Origin: Haladaptatus paucihalophilus DX253
Lineage (GTDB): Archaea; Halobacteriota; Halobacteria; Halobacteriales; Haladaptataceae
Assembly (NCBI RefSeq): GCF_000376445.1
Contig: NZ_AQXI01000001.1
Location: forward strand, 404,962-468,961
DNA: 64,000 nt
Direction of reading: 5' to 3'
Position 1 is the first letter of the stretch; every line of letters starts with the position of its first letter. Below are positions 1 through 9,200 of the stretch, in pieces. Made by a program: the position numbers and the translations under genes. Under the pieces are notes generated by a model, which was not told where the DNA came from, did not search any database, and was given only the letters and a program-made list of their open reading frames with translations.

Positions 1-434
1 AACAGATGCGTTCTGCCGTACTCCGGCTCGCCCAAGAACTGCGCGCTCAACTCGTCGAAAACGTCGGCCGGAACGTCGCCCGTGAGCAGTACGTTCCCCC
101 CGGACCGTTTCAATCGCCCGAGTTCCGACTCGATTTCTATCGTTCCGTCGCTGCTGACCGTGACGTAGTGACCCGCGAACGTGAACGTCACTTCGCCGTT
201 CGCGCGCGGCGTTCCGTCGACGAGGGGTCGAAACAAGTCCTCCAGCGCGTCCGGGTCGATACGTCCGTACAGCGATTCTGGGACGTCGGTCGCACTAACC
301 CGAGCACGGTCCGCCATCTGCTGGACGATATACGTTCCCAGCGGCACCCTGCTCCCCCAATCGTACTGCAGCCTCGCCGGTTCCTCGACGCCGCACATGA
401 ACGGCAGGGCAGCATCATCCTCCATCGAACCCAT
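1..434 (-). CDS. HalOD1 output-domain protein with DUF7504-like C-terminus (3'-truncated by window edge)
   Basis: The reading frame is open from ATG 434 to the window edge (about 144 codons). Residues about 25-95 match the haloarchaeal HalOD1 output domain: a helical start (YIVQQMADRARVS), the LYGRIDPDALEDLFRPL core, then a beta part (GEVTFTFAGHYVTVSSDGTI). It continues as RSGGNVLLTGDVPADVFDEL, which resembles the opening of DUF7504, a RecA-like haloarchaeal family seen again at 38472-39149. HalOD1 domains occur in signalling proteins and have no known enzymatic activity. An alternative ATG lies at 425. The HalOD1 call is good. The second domain is inferred from about 40 residues only, because the rest lies outside the window. 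Confidence 0.7.
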   Translation of the reverse strand, partial: MGSMEDDAALPFMCGVEEPARLQYDWGSRVPLGTYIVQQMADRARVSATDVPESLYGRIDPDALEDLFRPLVDGTPRANGEVTFTFAGHYVTVSSDGTIEIESELGRLKRSGGNVLLTGDVPADVFDELSAQFLGEPEYGRTHL

Positions 435-682
435 AATCTGGTATCGGTAGTAGCTGAACGGCTAAAAGCGCTTGTGCTGGTTTTGCGTTATATCAACTAA
501 CGGTATCGAAATCCAACTCGACGAGAAACCGGATTCCGTACGGGTATCCTCCATACGACCGTATATCGAACCATAGAAACAACCCAACTGACATCTATTG
601 CGAACCCGATGAAGAACGAGCAACTGCCGGAGGATAGTTCCACCATCGGGTGATTCATGCGTATTACTGTAGTAGAACTGGT

Positions 683-1060
683 ATGGGCGATACATCGGAC
701 CGTGAGGAGGGGAGACTCATGGAGTTACTACGCTTCTTGGAGGCGGTCGGTGCCGAGTCGCTCACTTCCACGGAGGACTGGGTTTTCGAACTGCTCAAAG
801 ACGAACAACGGAGATACCTCGTCCTCTATCTCAGCGAACAGGAAACCCCGACACCGATTTCGCGGGTGGCGGCGGACGTAGCGAGTCGGTGTAACGACAC
901 GCCCGTGTCGAACGTAACGCCGTCCGAGCAGGAGCGAGTGCGCGTTCGACTCGAACAGGAGCACCTGCCACGTCTCGGGGACTACGGAATCATCTCGTGG
1001 TCGTACGGGGAGGACGTCGTGGACCCGATTCCGTCGCTGTTGAGCTCGGACGAAGAGTAG
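683..1060 (+). CDS. DUF7344 winged-helix protein
   Basis: This is a 125-residue acidic protein with one DUF7344 domain at residues about 30-110: VFELLKDEQRRYLVLYLSEQ, then ISRVAADVAS, then VRLEQEHLPRLGDYGIISW. The family is a winged-helix fold confined to haloarchaea and is presumed to act in transcription, although no target is known. I chose ATG 683 because the family normally starts close to this point; an in-frame start at 650 would add 11 unlikely residues. It stands alone, followed 97 bp later by the helicase on the same strand. Confidence 0.75.
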   Translation: MGDTSDREEGRLMELLRFLEAVGAESLTSTEDWVFELLKDEQRRYLVLYLSEQETPTPISRVAADVASRCNDTPVSNVTPSEQERVRVRLEQEHLPRLGDYGIISWSYGEDVVDPIPSLLSSDEE

Positions 1061-1157
1061 CGTTCCGTGGTTCGGCCCGCCAAAGCTCGGTCGGGTCCCG
1101 TCGTGACATGCGCGATGGACGAAACCGGTTAGAGCGTCCACTGCCAACCCCCTCGCA

Positions 1158-3476
1158 GTGCAGGACACCATCGACTGGCTTCGCGGGCGACCCTACTACG
1201 AGGGGCAAATCGCTCGCCACGAAACCGTTTCGGGGAACGACGGCGAGTTTCGGGACCTCCCGCTCGAATCGCGGTTGGAGTCGGCCCTCGAAAAGCGCGG
1301 CATCGACCGACTCTACCGCCACCAAGCCGAGGCGGTGGAGTCGGTCCGCGACGGGAAAAACGCCGTCATCGCCACGCAAACCGCGAGCGGCAAGAGCCTC
1401 GCCTACACGATTCCGGCGTTCGAGCGGGCGATGGATCACGGCGGTCGAACCCTCTACATCGCGCCGCAGAACGCTCTCATCAACGACCAAGAGGAAACGC
1501 TGTCCGAACTCGCCCGCGACTTGGGCTTCGGGAGTCGCGTCTCGGTAGCCCAGTACACCGGCCGACTCGACAAGAACGAAAAGCGGGCCGTACGCGACCG
1601 AATGCCGACCGTCGTGCTCACGACGCCCGACATGCTCCACTACGCCCTGCTTCCGTACGCGCATCGCCTGTGGGACTGGTTTTTCAAGGGGTTGGAGACG
1701 GTCGTCATCGACGAAGTTCACGAGTATCGCGGGGTCTTCGGCAGTCACGTCGCGCTCGTCCTCCGCCGACTCGCCCGCGTCTGTGAGCGGTTCGACGCCG
1801 ACCCGCAGTTCGTCTGCTGTTCCGCGACCATCGGTAATCCGGTCGAACACGCGAGCGCCGTGACCGGCCAGCCCGAACCCTCGTTCGACCTCGTGGACGA
1901 GAACACGAGTCGGACCGGACCGACGCACTGGCTCCTCTGGAACCCGCCGGAGTACGAGGACGACCGGTACGGCGGCACGAAGCGGCGGAAATCGAACCAC
2001 GGCGAGACGAAGCGCATCTTCGCCGACCTCGTGGGACGGGACTGCCAGACGTTGGTCTTCACCCGCGCTCGACAGGCCGCGGAACGGTACGCGATGGAGA
2101 GCGCCGACGAACTCCGACGGCGAGGGGACGGCGACCTCGCCAACGACATCGCGGCGTATCAGGCGGCCCTGCGGAACGACCGCCGTCGGGAACTTGAGGA
2201 CGGCCTCCATTCCGGGACAGTCCGGGGTGCATGGAGCACGAACGCGCTGGAACTCGGCGTCGATATCGGGGGACTGGACGCGGTGCTGCTCGACGGGTAT
2301 CCCGGCACGCGCATGGCGACGTTCCAGCAGGCCGGACGGGCGGGGCGGGGGACCGACCCCAGCCTCGTCGCGCTCGTCGCGGGCGAGGACCAACTGGACC
2401 AGTACCTGATGGCGAACCCGGACGAGTTCTTCTCCGGCGACCCCGAGCGGGCGGTCGTCAACCCCGAAAACGCGGAACTGCTCCCCTCCCACGTCGCCTC
2501 CGCGGCCCGCGAGACGTGGCTCTCGCCGGAGGACGAGACCTATTTCGGCACGGACTTTCCTGAACTCGTCGCCGACCTCGAAGCGCGCGGCGAACTCGAA
2601 CGGCGGCAAACGAGCGGCGGGGTCCGCTGGGTGTACGGCGGCGACGGAAGCCCCCAGCACGAGATGAGTCTCCGAACCATCGACGACCGCGAAATCGACC
2701 TGCTCGACCGTTCGCGGGGTGACGTCATCGCCTCCCTCCCGTTCAGCGACGCGCTCAACGACGCCCACCCCGGCGCGATATACCACCAGCAGGGCCAGTC
2801 CTACGAGGTGGTCGACCTCGACCTGTCGCGGGACGTCGCCGAACTCTCGCCGACGTGGGCGGACTACCACACGAAGACGCTGACGGACAAGGAGATAACC
2901 GTCGAGGAGGATTTGGCGGAAAAGTCGCTCCCGACCCGCGAGGACTGCACCGTCCGGTTCGCCGACGTGACGATGCGAAAGCGAATCACCGGGTTCGAGC
3001 GCCGGGATGCAAAGCGCGGCGAGACGCTGGGACGCGAGTCGCTCTCCCTGCCGGAACTCACGCTCCGAACCAAGGCGCTCTACTTCACGATCCCCGACGA
3101 CCTGGAGCGTGAACTGCGGGCGATGGACGGCGACTTCAACGGCGCGATTCACGCCGCCGAGCACGGGATGATTTCGCTCTTTCCGCTCGAACTCCTCTGT
3201 GACCGCGGGGACATCGGCGGCCTCTCCACGCCGCTTCACCCGCACACCGGCACGAGCACGATTTTCATCTACGACGGCTACCCCGGTGGCGTCGGACTCA
3301 CCCGAGAAGGGTACGAAACCGTCGAATCGCTCATGACGAACACGCGCGAAATGCTTCGCGCGTGCGACTGCGAGTCGGGGTGCCCGTCCTGCGTACAGTC
3401 GCCCCAGTGCGGGAACGCGAACGACCCGCTCGACAAACGACTCGCCGAACACCTCCTCGCCGACCTCACGGTCTGA
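1158..3476 (+). CDS. DEAD/DEAH-box helicase, Hrq1/MrfA-like with C-terminal MZB zinc region
   Basis: This 772-residue superfamily 2 helicase starts at GTG. It has a Walker A region ATQTASGKS (about 71-79), DEVH (about 185-188), motif III SATIG (about 222) and motif VI QAGRAGRG (about 391). The C-terminal DUF1998/MZB region ends with four conserved cysteines, CDCESGCPSC plus a following C (about 735-751). Helicases of this build (yeast Hrq1, Bacillus MrfA) are ATP-driven 3'-5' translocases for DNA repair; MrfA works with the exonuclease MrfB, and I see no MrfB gene next to this one. The length fits the family. It is a single gene, not obviously in an operon. Confidence 0.88.
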   Translation: MQDTIDWLRGRPYYEGQIARHETVSGNDGEFRDLPLESRLESALEKRGIDRLYRHQAEAVESVRDGKNAVIATQTASGKSLAYTIPAFERAMDHGGRTLYIAPQNALINDQEETLSELARDLGFGSRVSVAQYTGRLDKNEKRAVRDRMPTVVLTTPDMLHYALLPYAHRLWDWFFKGLETVVIDEVHEYRGVFGSHVALVLRRLARVCERFDADPQFVCCSATIGNPVEHASAVTGQPEPSFDLVDENTSRTGPTHWLLWNPPEYEDDRYGGTKRRKSNHGETKRIFADLVGRDCQTLVFTRARQAAERYAMESADELRRRGDGDLANDIAAYQAALRNDRRRELEDGLHSGTVRGAWSTNALELGVDIGGLDAVLLDGYPGTRMATFQQAGRAGRGTDPSLVALVAGEDQLDQYLMANPDEFFSGDPERAVVNPENAELLPSHVASAARETWLSPEDETYFGTDFPELVADLEARGELERRQTSGGVRWVYGGDGSPQHEMSLRTIDDREIDLLDRSRGDVIASLPFSDALNDAHPGAIYHQQGQSYEVVDLDLSRDVAELSPTWADYHTKTLTDKEITVEEDLAEKSLPTREDCTVRFADVTMRKRITGFERRDAKRGETLGRESLSLPELTLRTKALYFTIPDDLERELRAMDGDFNGAIHAAEHGMISLFPLELLCDRGDIGGLSTPLHPHTGTSTIFIYDGYPGGVGLTREGYETVESLMTNTREMLRACDCESGCPSCVQSPQCGNANDPLDKRLAEHLLADLTV

Positions 3477-3488
3477 GTCGCAACGCTT

Positions 3489-3523
3489 TTAGGCTGTCCT
3501 AAACCTAAATTAGGTTAGCCTAA
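3489..3523. promoter_or_regulatory. Double DtxR/Idr-type iron operator
   Basis: Two 14-bp inverted repeats lie 21 bp apart centre to centre: TTAGGCTGTCCTAA (3489-3502) and TTAGGTTAGCCTAA (3510-3523). A third palindrome, ACCTAAATTAGGT (3503-3515), bridges them. The second box matches 14 of 19 positions of the DtxR consensus TTAGGTTAGSCTAACCTAA. Halobacterium Idr1/Idr2 are DtxR-family iron regulators. The site ends two bases before the ATG at 3526 and covers the probable TATA region, so binding should block transcription. Confidence 0.75.
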
Positions 3524-3525
3524 AT

Positions 3526-3972
3526 ATGGACGACATCCTCCGGCGAACCCGACGCGAAATCGAGGAGCTATCCGTCGAATCCGGTCCGTTCTCCGTCGCC
3601 GCCGCCGAAACCGGCGAGTGTCCGACCCCGATTACCGGCACGCGCTTCGAAACTCACGACGACGCCGCACGTGCCGCGGACCTCGCACGCGAGTATCGAA
3701 ACGCCCTCCGCGACCACGACCCGGACCTGCCGACGTACCGCTTCGTCGTCACAGAACTCTCGACCGAACACCTCCAGATGGTCGGCGTCCGCGAGCGGAC
3801 CGACGGCGTTCGCGCCAACGGACTCCCGCAAACACAGCGGTCCGTCACCGTCACCAGCGACCGCGAAGGCGCGTGGCTACGGATGGAAAACGCGCCGCTC
3901 GTTCACCTCGCGCGTGACTGTGGACCGGTCGGTGACGACGCCGTTGGCCGTCAGCTCGACTCGAAACTCTGA
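3526..3972 (+). CDS. Haloarchaeal orphan protein (DUF7552-like) under iron-type operator
   Basis: This is a 148-residue soluble acidic protein with no membrane segment and no recognised catalytic motif. Residues about 28-80 (CPTPITGTRFETHDDAARAA, then YRNALRDHDPDLPTYRFVV) resemble the haloarchaeal DUF7552 family, a tentative assignment from memory. The C-terminal part (ENAPLVHLARDCGPVGDDAV) has one cysteine and two histidines near each other. The start is ATG 3526, directly after the double operator, so the transcript is probably leaderless or nearly so. Its stop is 4 bp from the stop of the convergent gene at 3977. The operator suggests a role in iron or metal stress, but no activity can be assigned. 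Confidence 0.7.
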   Translation: MDDILRRTRREIEELSVESGPFSVAAAETGECPTPITGTRFETHDDAARAADLAREYRNALRDHDPDLPTYRFVVTELSTEHLQMVGVRERTDGVRANGLPQTQRSVTVTSDREGAWLRMENAPLVHLARDCGPVGDDAVGRQLDSKL

Positions 3973-3976
3973 GACG

Positions 3977-5002
3977 TCAGCGGATTTCCTCCCGAAGCTC
4001 CGGGATGAGGTCGAACTCACTGTTCGTATCGCCCAGCACGAGTAGCGAAAAGTAGCCGAGATACGTCTGAATCGGCACGCGAACCAGCGCGAGCGCGAAG
4101 AGAAGGCAGGCGACGTATCCGAGAACGAGCGCGCCGAACAGGACCAGCGCCACCGGATTCGAGAGCGTCGCACTGATGGCGGCGAATCCGCCGAACGCGA
4201 CTACCAACAGGACAGCGAAGATGGCGAACGGAATCAACAGGAATACCGCGATGATACCGCCCGCGATGGAGACGAGGAAGCCTACCGCGATGGCGAGGAA
4301 GAACTTGAGCACGAGGTAGACCCCGTACTGTTTCCACTCGCGGCGAAGCGTCGGCCAGAAGGCCTGCCAACCCGCTATCACGCCTCGCTCCTGAAGTATC
4401 ATCACGGGAACGACGAAGTTCGTCGTCAGCCCGTCCACGAGCGCGACGAACAGGGCGAGCAGTATGAACACGGGGATGAACACCAGCACCGTCCCGGCCG
4501 CGATGGACGGCGAACCAGCCGAAAACACCGGGACGGTGACGAGGATGAGGACGCCGATGGGCAGCACGACGACGAGAAAGAGGACGAGTCGAAACACGAA
4601 CAGGCGAAGCCCCTGTCCGAAGTATCGACTCATGTATCGCCGAACGTGAACCTCCCGTGAGCGAAGCGACTCCACGAATGCGAACTCCATCATCGACCCG
4701 ATGAGGGTGAACAACAGCCCCAGAAGGACGGCGACGATGATGACCGCCGCGACCACTAGCAGAATCGTGTCGGTGGGTATCGAGACGTCACCGCCGCCCG
4801 GCGGACTCGGGGGCGTCGGAACCGGGTCGTTCGACCCGGAGGAGAACTGCATGCCCCCCTGAAACGGGGAGGACGAACTGGCCCCTCCGAGGAAGAACAC
4901 CACGATGGCGAGTCGAAGCCACGTTCCCGCGTCGAACGGGAAGAGGAACTCCCGCGTTCCCTCGATGGCGTCGTCCAGCGCCTCGACGGCGTACCATGAC
5001 AT
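3977..5002 (-). CDS. DUF7544 multi-pass membrane protein
   Basis: This 341-residue membrane protein has about six hydrophobic segments: near 29-40, about 78-105 (TILLVVAAVIIVAVLLGLLF), about 135-190, about 220-260 and about 285-315. A Ser/Pro/Gly-rich loop at residues 41-75 probably lies outside the cell. Short charged stretches such as ESLRSREVHVRRYMSRYFGQ sit between helices. It matches the haloarchaeal DUF7544 family, whose function is unknown. It starts at ATG 5002, 30 bp after the preceding membrane protein, as the last gene of the leftward group that begins with the RND exporter. Confidence 0.75.
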   Translation of the reverse strand: MSWYAVEALDDAIEGTREFLFPFDAGTWLRLAIVVFFLGGASSSSPFQGGMQFSSGSNDPVPTPPSPPGGGDVSIPTDTILLVVAAVIIVAVLLGLLFTLIGSMMEFAFVESLRSREVHVRRYMSRYFGQGLRLFVFRLVLFLVVVLPIGVLILVTVPVFSAGSPSIAAGTVLVFIPVFILLALFVALVDGLTTNFVVPVMILQERGVIAGWQAFWPTLRREWKQYGVYLVLKFFLAIAVGFLVSIAGGIIAVFLLIPFAIFAVLLVVAFGGFAAISATLSNPVALVLFGALVLGYVACLLFALALVRVPIQTYLGYFSLLVLGDTNSEFDLIPELREEIR

Positions 5003-5032
5003 GCGTAGCTGTTGTGCGTCTTGATAGTTAAA

Positions 5033-5452
5033 CTATCGGACAGACCGACTCATAACGTGAGCGACGTACTCCTCGGGAAGCAGGAGGACGTTGTACGTGA
5101 ACGTGGTCTGCACCCCCACGACCAGAAACGCGACGAGTCCGTGAAGCACGAACGTCAGAAGATAGCTGACCAGGAGGTTGCCGACGGTGGCGACGACGTG
5201 GAAGAACGAGGTCGCTCGTATCTCCGTCGTCACGTTGGGTTCGACCGTGAACTCGCCGAACGTGAGGAAAGCGAGGAAGGCGAACGCCACGACGGCACCG
5301 CCGACGTAGGCGAACACCTCCGATGCGGTCGGCGTGCCGAAGCGAGTCAGAAGGAGCGCACCGCCGCCCCAGATAGAAAGCGTGTAGCCGTACGCCCGTA
5401 CTTCCGAGAGCAGGTTTCTGGCAAGTCGGCGTCTCGGGTTCATACCCGACAT
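5033..5452 (-). CDS. Small four-helix membrane protein, unknown
   Basis: This is a 139-residue protein with four hydrophobic stretches (about 25-40, 46-66, 84-103 and 105-125) and a basic N-terminus (MSGMNPRRRLARNLL), so the N-terminus is probably cytoplasmic. I do not recognise a family. ATG 5452 is used; ATG 5443 is possible. It lies 29 bp after the TrmB-like regulator and 30 bp before the DUF7544 gene, all on the minus strand, so it is probably translated from the same transcript as the RND exporter. Confidence 0.65.
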   Translation of the reverse strand: MSGMNPRRRLARNLLSEVRAYGYTLSIWGGGALLLTRFGTPTASEVFAYVGGAVVAFAFLAFLTFGEFTVEPNVTTEIRATSFFHVVATVGNLLVSYLLTFVLHGLVAFLVVGVQTTFTYNVLLLPEEYVAHVMSRSVR

Positions 5453-5481
5453 TGAACCGGCTGAAAGAAATGCGTAGTGGG

Positions 5482-6219
5482 CTATTCGACGATTATGTCG
5501 TCGATATGCGAACTGACCGTCTGACAGAGGAGTTCCGCGAAACCGGTTTGGGAACTCCAGATGGCGCTTTCGCGCTCGCCGAGGATGCTGATGAGCACGG
5601 TATCGTCGTCCACGATGAGGATGCGCCCTGCAGGGGCCCCCTCCGGCTTGTCGTGACGAACGACGAACCGTAGCCCATCGAATCGGTCCCGCAGCGACGG
5701 GTCCTGCGAGACGACGAGAACGTCAACGCCCGCAGTCGCCCGTTCCCGAAGTATCTCCGTGAGTTTCTCCGTGACCAGCGATTCGTCGTGAAGGCCGAAG
5801 ACGGTTCTCGATTCGGCTTCCGCCACCAACTGGCAGATTCGGCTGCTGACGGCATCCTTGCCGTCGACCGACCACACGTCTTCGCGCTCCTCGTCGCTAT
5901 CGACGAACTCGTTTTTCGCCGATTCGAGGTAATCGAACGCGCGTTCTTGCGTCCGCTCGAACTGGTCGCGGAGGAGCGACTTCGCCGCCTCCAAACTCAC
6001 CGGTCGATACTGAATCGGCTTGGACTGTTTTACCTCCGCCAAGCCGCGCTCCTGGAGGTCTTCGGCCGCGCCGTACACCTGCGACCGCGGTACGTCGGTG
6101 ACGCCGTGGATGTCCCGCGCGGTCCCGGTCCCCAGCTTCTGTAGCGCGACGAACACCTTGGCCTCGTAGTTCGAGAGGCCGAGGTCGGTCAGCGCGTCGA
6201 TGGCGTCAACTTCGTCCAT
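5482..6219 (-). CDS. TrmB-family transcriptional regulator
   Basis: This is a 245-residue regulator. Residues about 3-70 form the TrmB winged helix (LTDLGLSNYEAKVFVALQKL, then DVPRSQVYGAAEDLQERGLA). Residues about 100-245 form the ligand/effector half, which has a phospholipase D-like core (ESRTVFGLHDESLVTEKLTE, then GRILIVDDDTVLISIL). ATG 6219 leaves one base between it and the stop of the RND exporter, pointing to translational coupling; an in-frame extension upstream would overlap the exporter. By context it probably controls the exporter operon. An inverted repeat GCTATG-N12-CATAGC at 9280-9303 upstream of the exporter is a candidate site. Confidence 0.82.
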   Translation of the reverse strand: MDEVDAIDALTDLGLSNYEAKVFVALQKLGTGTARDIHGVTDVPRSQVYGAAEDLQERGLAEVKQSKPIQYRPVSLEAAKSLLRDQFERTQERAFDYLESAKNEFVDSDEEREDVWSVDGKDAVSSRICQLVAEAESRTVFGLHDESLVTEKLTEILRERATAGVDVLVVSQDPSLRDRFDGLRFVVRHDKPEGAPAGRILIVDDDTVLISILGERESAIWSSQTGFAELLCQTVSSHIDDIIVE

Positions 6220-6220
6220 G

Positions 6221-9200
6221 TCAGTCCTCACTCGGGGTTGGAGCACCTTCGGACTTCAGGTCGATGCTGCCGCGAGCGCCCGGTCCGAAGTAGCGCGTCC
6301 AGACGACGAGCAGACTCGGGAGAACCAACACGCTGGCGATGAACGCGTAGATGATGGTCAGTCCCGTGATGATGCCGAACTGCTGGAGCGCGGGCAGGAT
6401 GGCGAAGGCGAGCACGCCGAAACCACCCACGGTCGTCGCCGCGCTTCCCAACAGCGCGCCGCCGGTTCCGGTGAGGCTGACGTGCATCGCCTCCCACACC
6501 GAGCCCTGTCGTTCGAGTTCGACGTTGTAGCGTTCGGAGAGGTGGATGCTGTAGGCGACACCCAACCCGACGGTGAGGCTCGTAATCATGCCCGTCAGGA
6601 CGTTGAACGGCATTCCGAGGAGGTACATCGTCCCCAGAATCCACGCGACGCTGAACACGACGGGGAGCAGGGTGACCGCTCCGAGGGTCGCGCTACCTTC
6701 CGTGATGCGGTAGATGAGCATCAGGAACGCGAACACGGCGACCATCGTGATGATGAGGCTCTCGATGACCGTGTTGAGCAGGTCGTCCTGCACGATTTCG
6801 AAGACGATGGACTGGCCCGTCGCGGTTGCGGTGAGGCCGTCGAAGTTGTCGGCGACCTCACGCATCTGGGTCGTGACCGCCGAACTCGATGCGCCACCCT
6901 TCAGCGAGATGGTGACGCGAAGCGCCTCGTAGTTGCCGTCCTCGCGGTAGATGACGCCAGCGGCGTCGTCGGGCGCGGCGGCGAATAGCCCGTCGTAAAC
7001 CGTCTCCAGGTTCTCGTCGGGCACGCCGTCACCGTCCGTATCCGCCGCGGTGAACGTCTGATTGAACGTCTCGTTCTGTGCGGCGACTTGCTTCATCACC
7101 GACAGCGGGCTCTGAACCTGTGGCTCACCGTTCGAGAGGGTGAGCGTGACGTCCTTCTTCGCCGCCTGCTCCTCCGCCCGCTTGACTTGTTCGAGCGCGT
7201 CATCACGGGTGATATCGCCCTCGACGAGTAGTTGAGCCTGAGAATCCTCCCTGACGAAGTTGTCGTTCACGAAGTCCAGGTTCTGCTTGGCGGAGTAGTT
7301 CCCGGGCTTGAACGGTTCCGGGAGCTGTTTCGTCCAGTGTGGCGGGCTACTGGCGAGGAAGTCCTCCTGCGAGAAACTCGTGTCCACTTTCGTCGCCCCG
7401 TAGCCGCCCGCCGCGCTGACGAGCAGCGTGAGGACGATGACCACGAGCGGCGCTTTCCGCGCCGCGGTCGCGCCCACGGTCAGGATGCTTCCGAGCGCGC
7501 CGCCGCCGGTACCGAACGCGCGCTTTTTGCGGTTGAAGCCGCGCGATTCGAGGAACCCGTCGAGTTCCAGTTTGAGGGCGGGAATCAAGCCGCCGAAGAT
7601 AATCAGCGCCGCGACGATACCGACCGAACTCACGATACCGAAGTCCTGAATCGGCGGCAGCGGGCTGACCAGATTCGAGAGGAAGCCGATGACCGTCGTC
7701 GCGGTCACCCACGTCAGGGCCGCGCCGACGCTGACGAGCGCGACGCGCATCGACCCGCGAACGTCCTCGTCGGGGTTCGTCTCCCGCTCCTCGCGGTGGC
7801 GCATGAAGACGTGAATCGCGTAGTCGATTGCCAGTCCGATGAGGAGGACGGGCACCGCGATGAACATCTGGTTGAACGTGATGCCTGCCCAGCCCATGAA
7901 GCCGAACGTCCAGACGAGGACGAAGGCGATGCCGAGGATGCCGAGCAGGATGTCGAGGACGTCACGGTAGGCGATGATGAGCGTCAGGATGACGAACAAC
8001 AGCGCCAGCGGCCCGACGATGGCGAGGCTATCTGCCATCGACTGGTTGATCTCCTCGCTGATGATGCCGCTCCCGAAGACGAGCGCCTCGTGGTCGAACT
8101 CCTCGTCCGCGATGGTCTTCATCCCCTGCTGGGTGGAGACGAGCACGTCGGAGGCCTGTCCCTCCATCGACGACTGGCTCTCCTGTTTCTGGAAGATGAC
8201 CAACATCGTCGCGTTCGCCTCCGTCGACCCGGTGTCGTAGGACGTCGGCATGAACGCCAACGCTTGGCTCGCCATGCCGCCCGAACTGCCGCCGTCGTCG
8301 GAGAGCACGGCCTTCGTCAGCGAATCGATCTGCGACTGGTTCATCGACTGCAACTGGTCGAGTTGCTCGGCGAGCGTCGGCATCGAGCCGTTTTCGAGCG
8401 CGCTCCGCTTTTGCTGCAGTTTCTCGCTCTGCTCGCCGAGTTTCTCATACTCGTCCGCCAGCACGCCTTGGGTGCCGAGTTTGTACACCTTGCCGAACTG
8501 CGACTGGATTTCGCCTGCCTGCTGCTTGTAGGTCGATTCGTTGATGTCGCCCGACCGGTAGGAGGCGTTCAAGCCGTCGAGTTTGGCCTGCAAGCCGCGC
8601 GCCTGCTGTGCGGACTTGTTGAACGTCGCCGACTGCTCGGCTGAGAGGTTCGCGGTGGCTGTCGCCCGCACCTGTGAGAGTTGAGCTTCGATTTTCGCCG
8701 ACTGCTGGCGATACGATTCGTTGTCCACATCGCCCGACTGATGGGACGCGTTCAACTGGTCGTATTTTCCCTGCAGCGCGCGCGTCTGATTCAGTGCGTC
8801 GCTCAGTCCGGCGGCCGTCCGGTTGAGTTGCTGGCTGCGCTGTTGGAGTTTCGCACCAGACGCTTTGAGCTCCGCGACCTTCTGCTGTTGAATCGCGGAG
8901 ATGGCGATGACGTTCGCGACGCCGGTGGAGGCGGTTCCCTCCGCCAGCGTCTCGTTGATGGTTTGATTGTCCCGAAGGCGCTGTTGGAACTGTAACGAGT
9001 TCACCATCGCTTCCTTCGACAGGACGTTATCGCCCTTGAGGATTACCTGTACGGTGGTCGTATTCTCGTTCCCCGTCGTGAAGTTCGAGTTGATGTAGTT
9101 CAGTTTCTTCGCGGCCGGACTGTCGCTCTGGAACTGGTCGAGCGACGAGGACTGCTCTATCATCGGCGCGCCCGCCCCGACGAGAATCGTCGCAACGAGA

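Noticed and set aside
462-695. 77-codon minus-strand frame between the partial sensor gene and DUF7344
   Set aside because: Unusual composition for this genome, no start signal, overlaps the promoter of the DUF7344 gene.
990-3452. 820-codon open frame on the minus strand
   Set aside because: It is antisense to the helicase with all its motifs; Arg/Val-rich composition typical of a GC-rich shadow frame.
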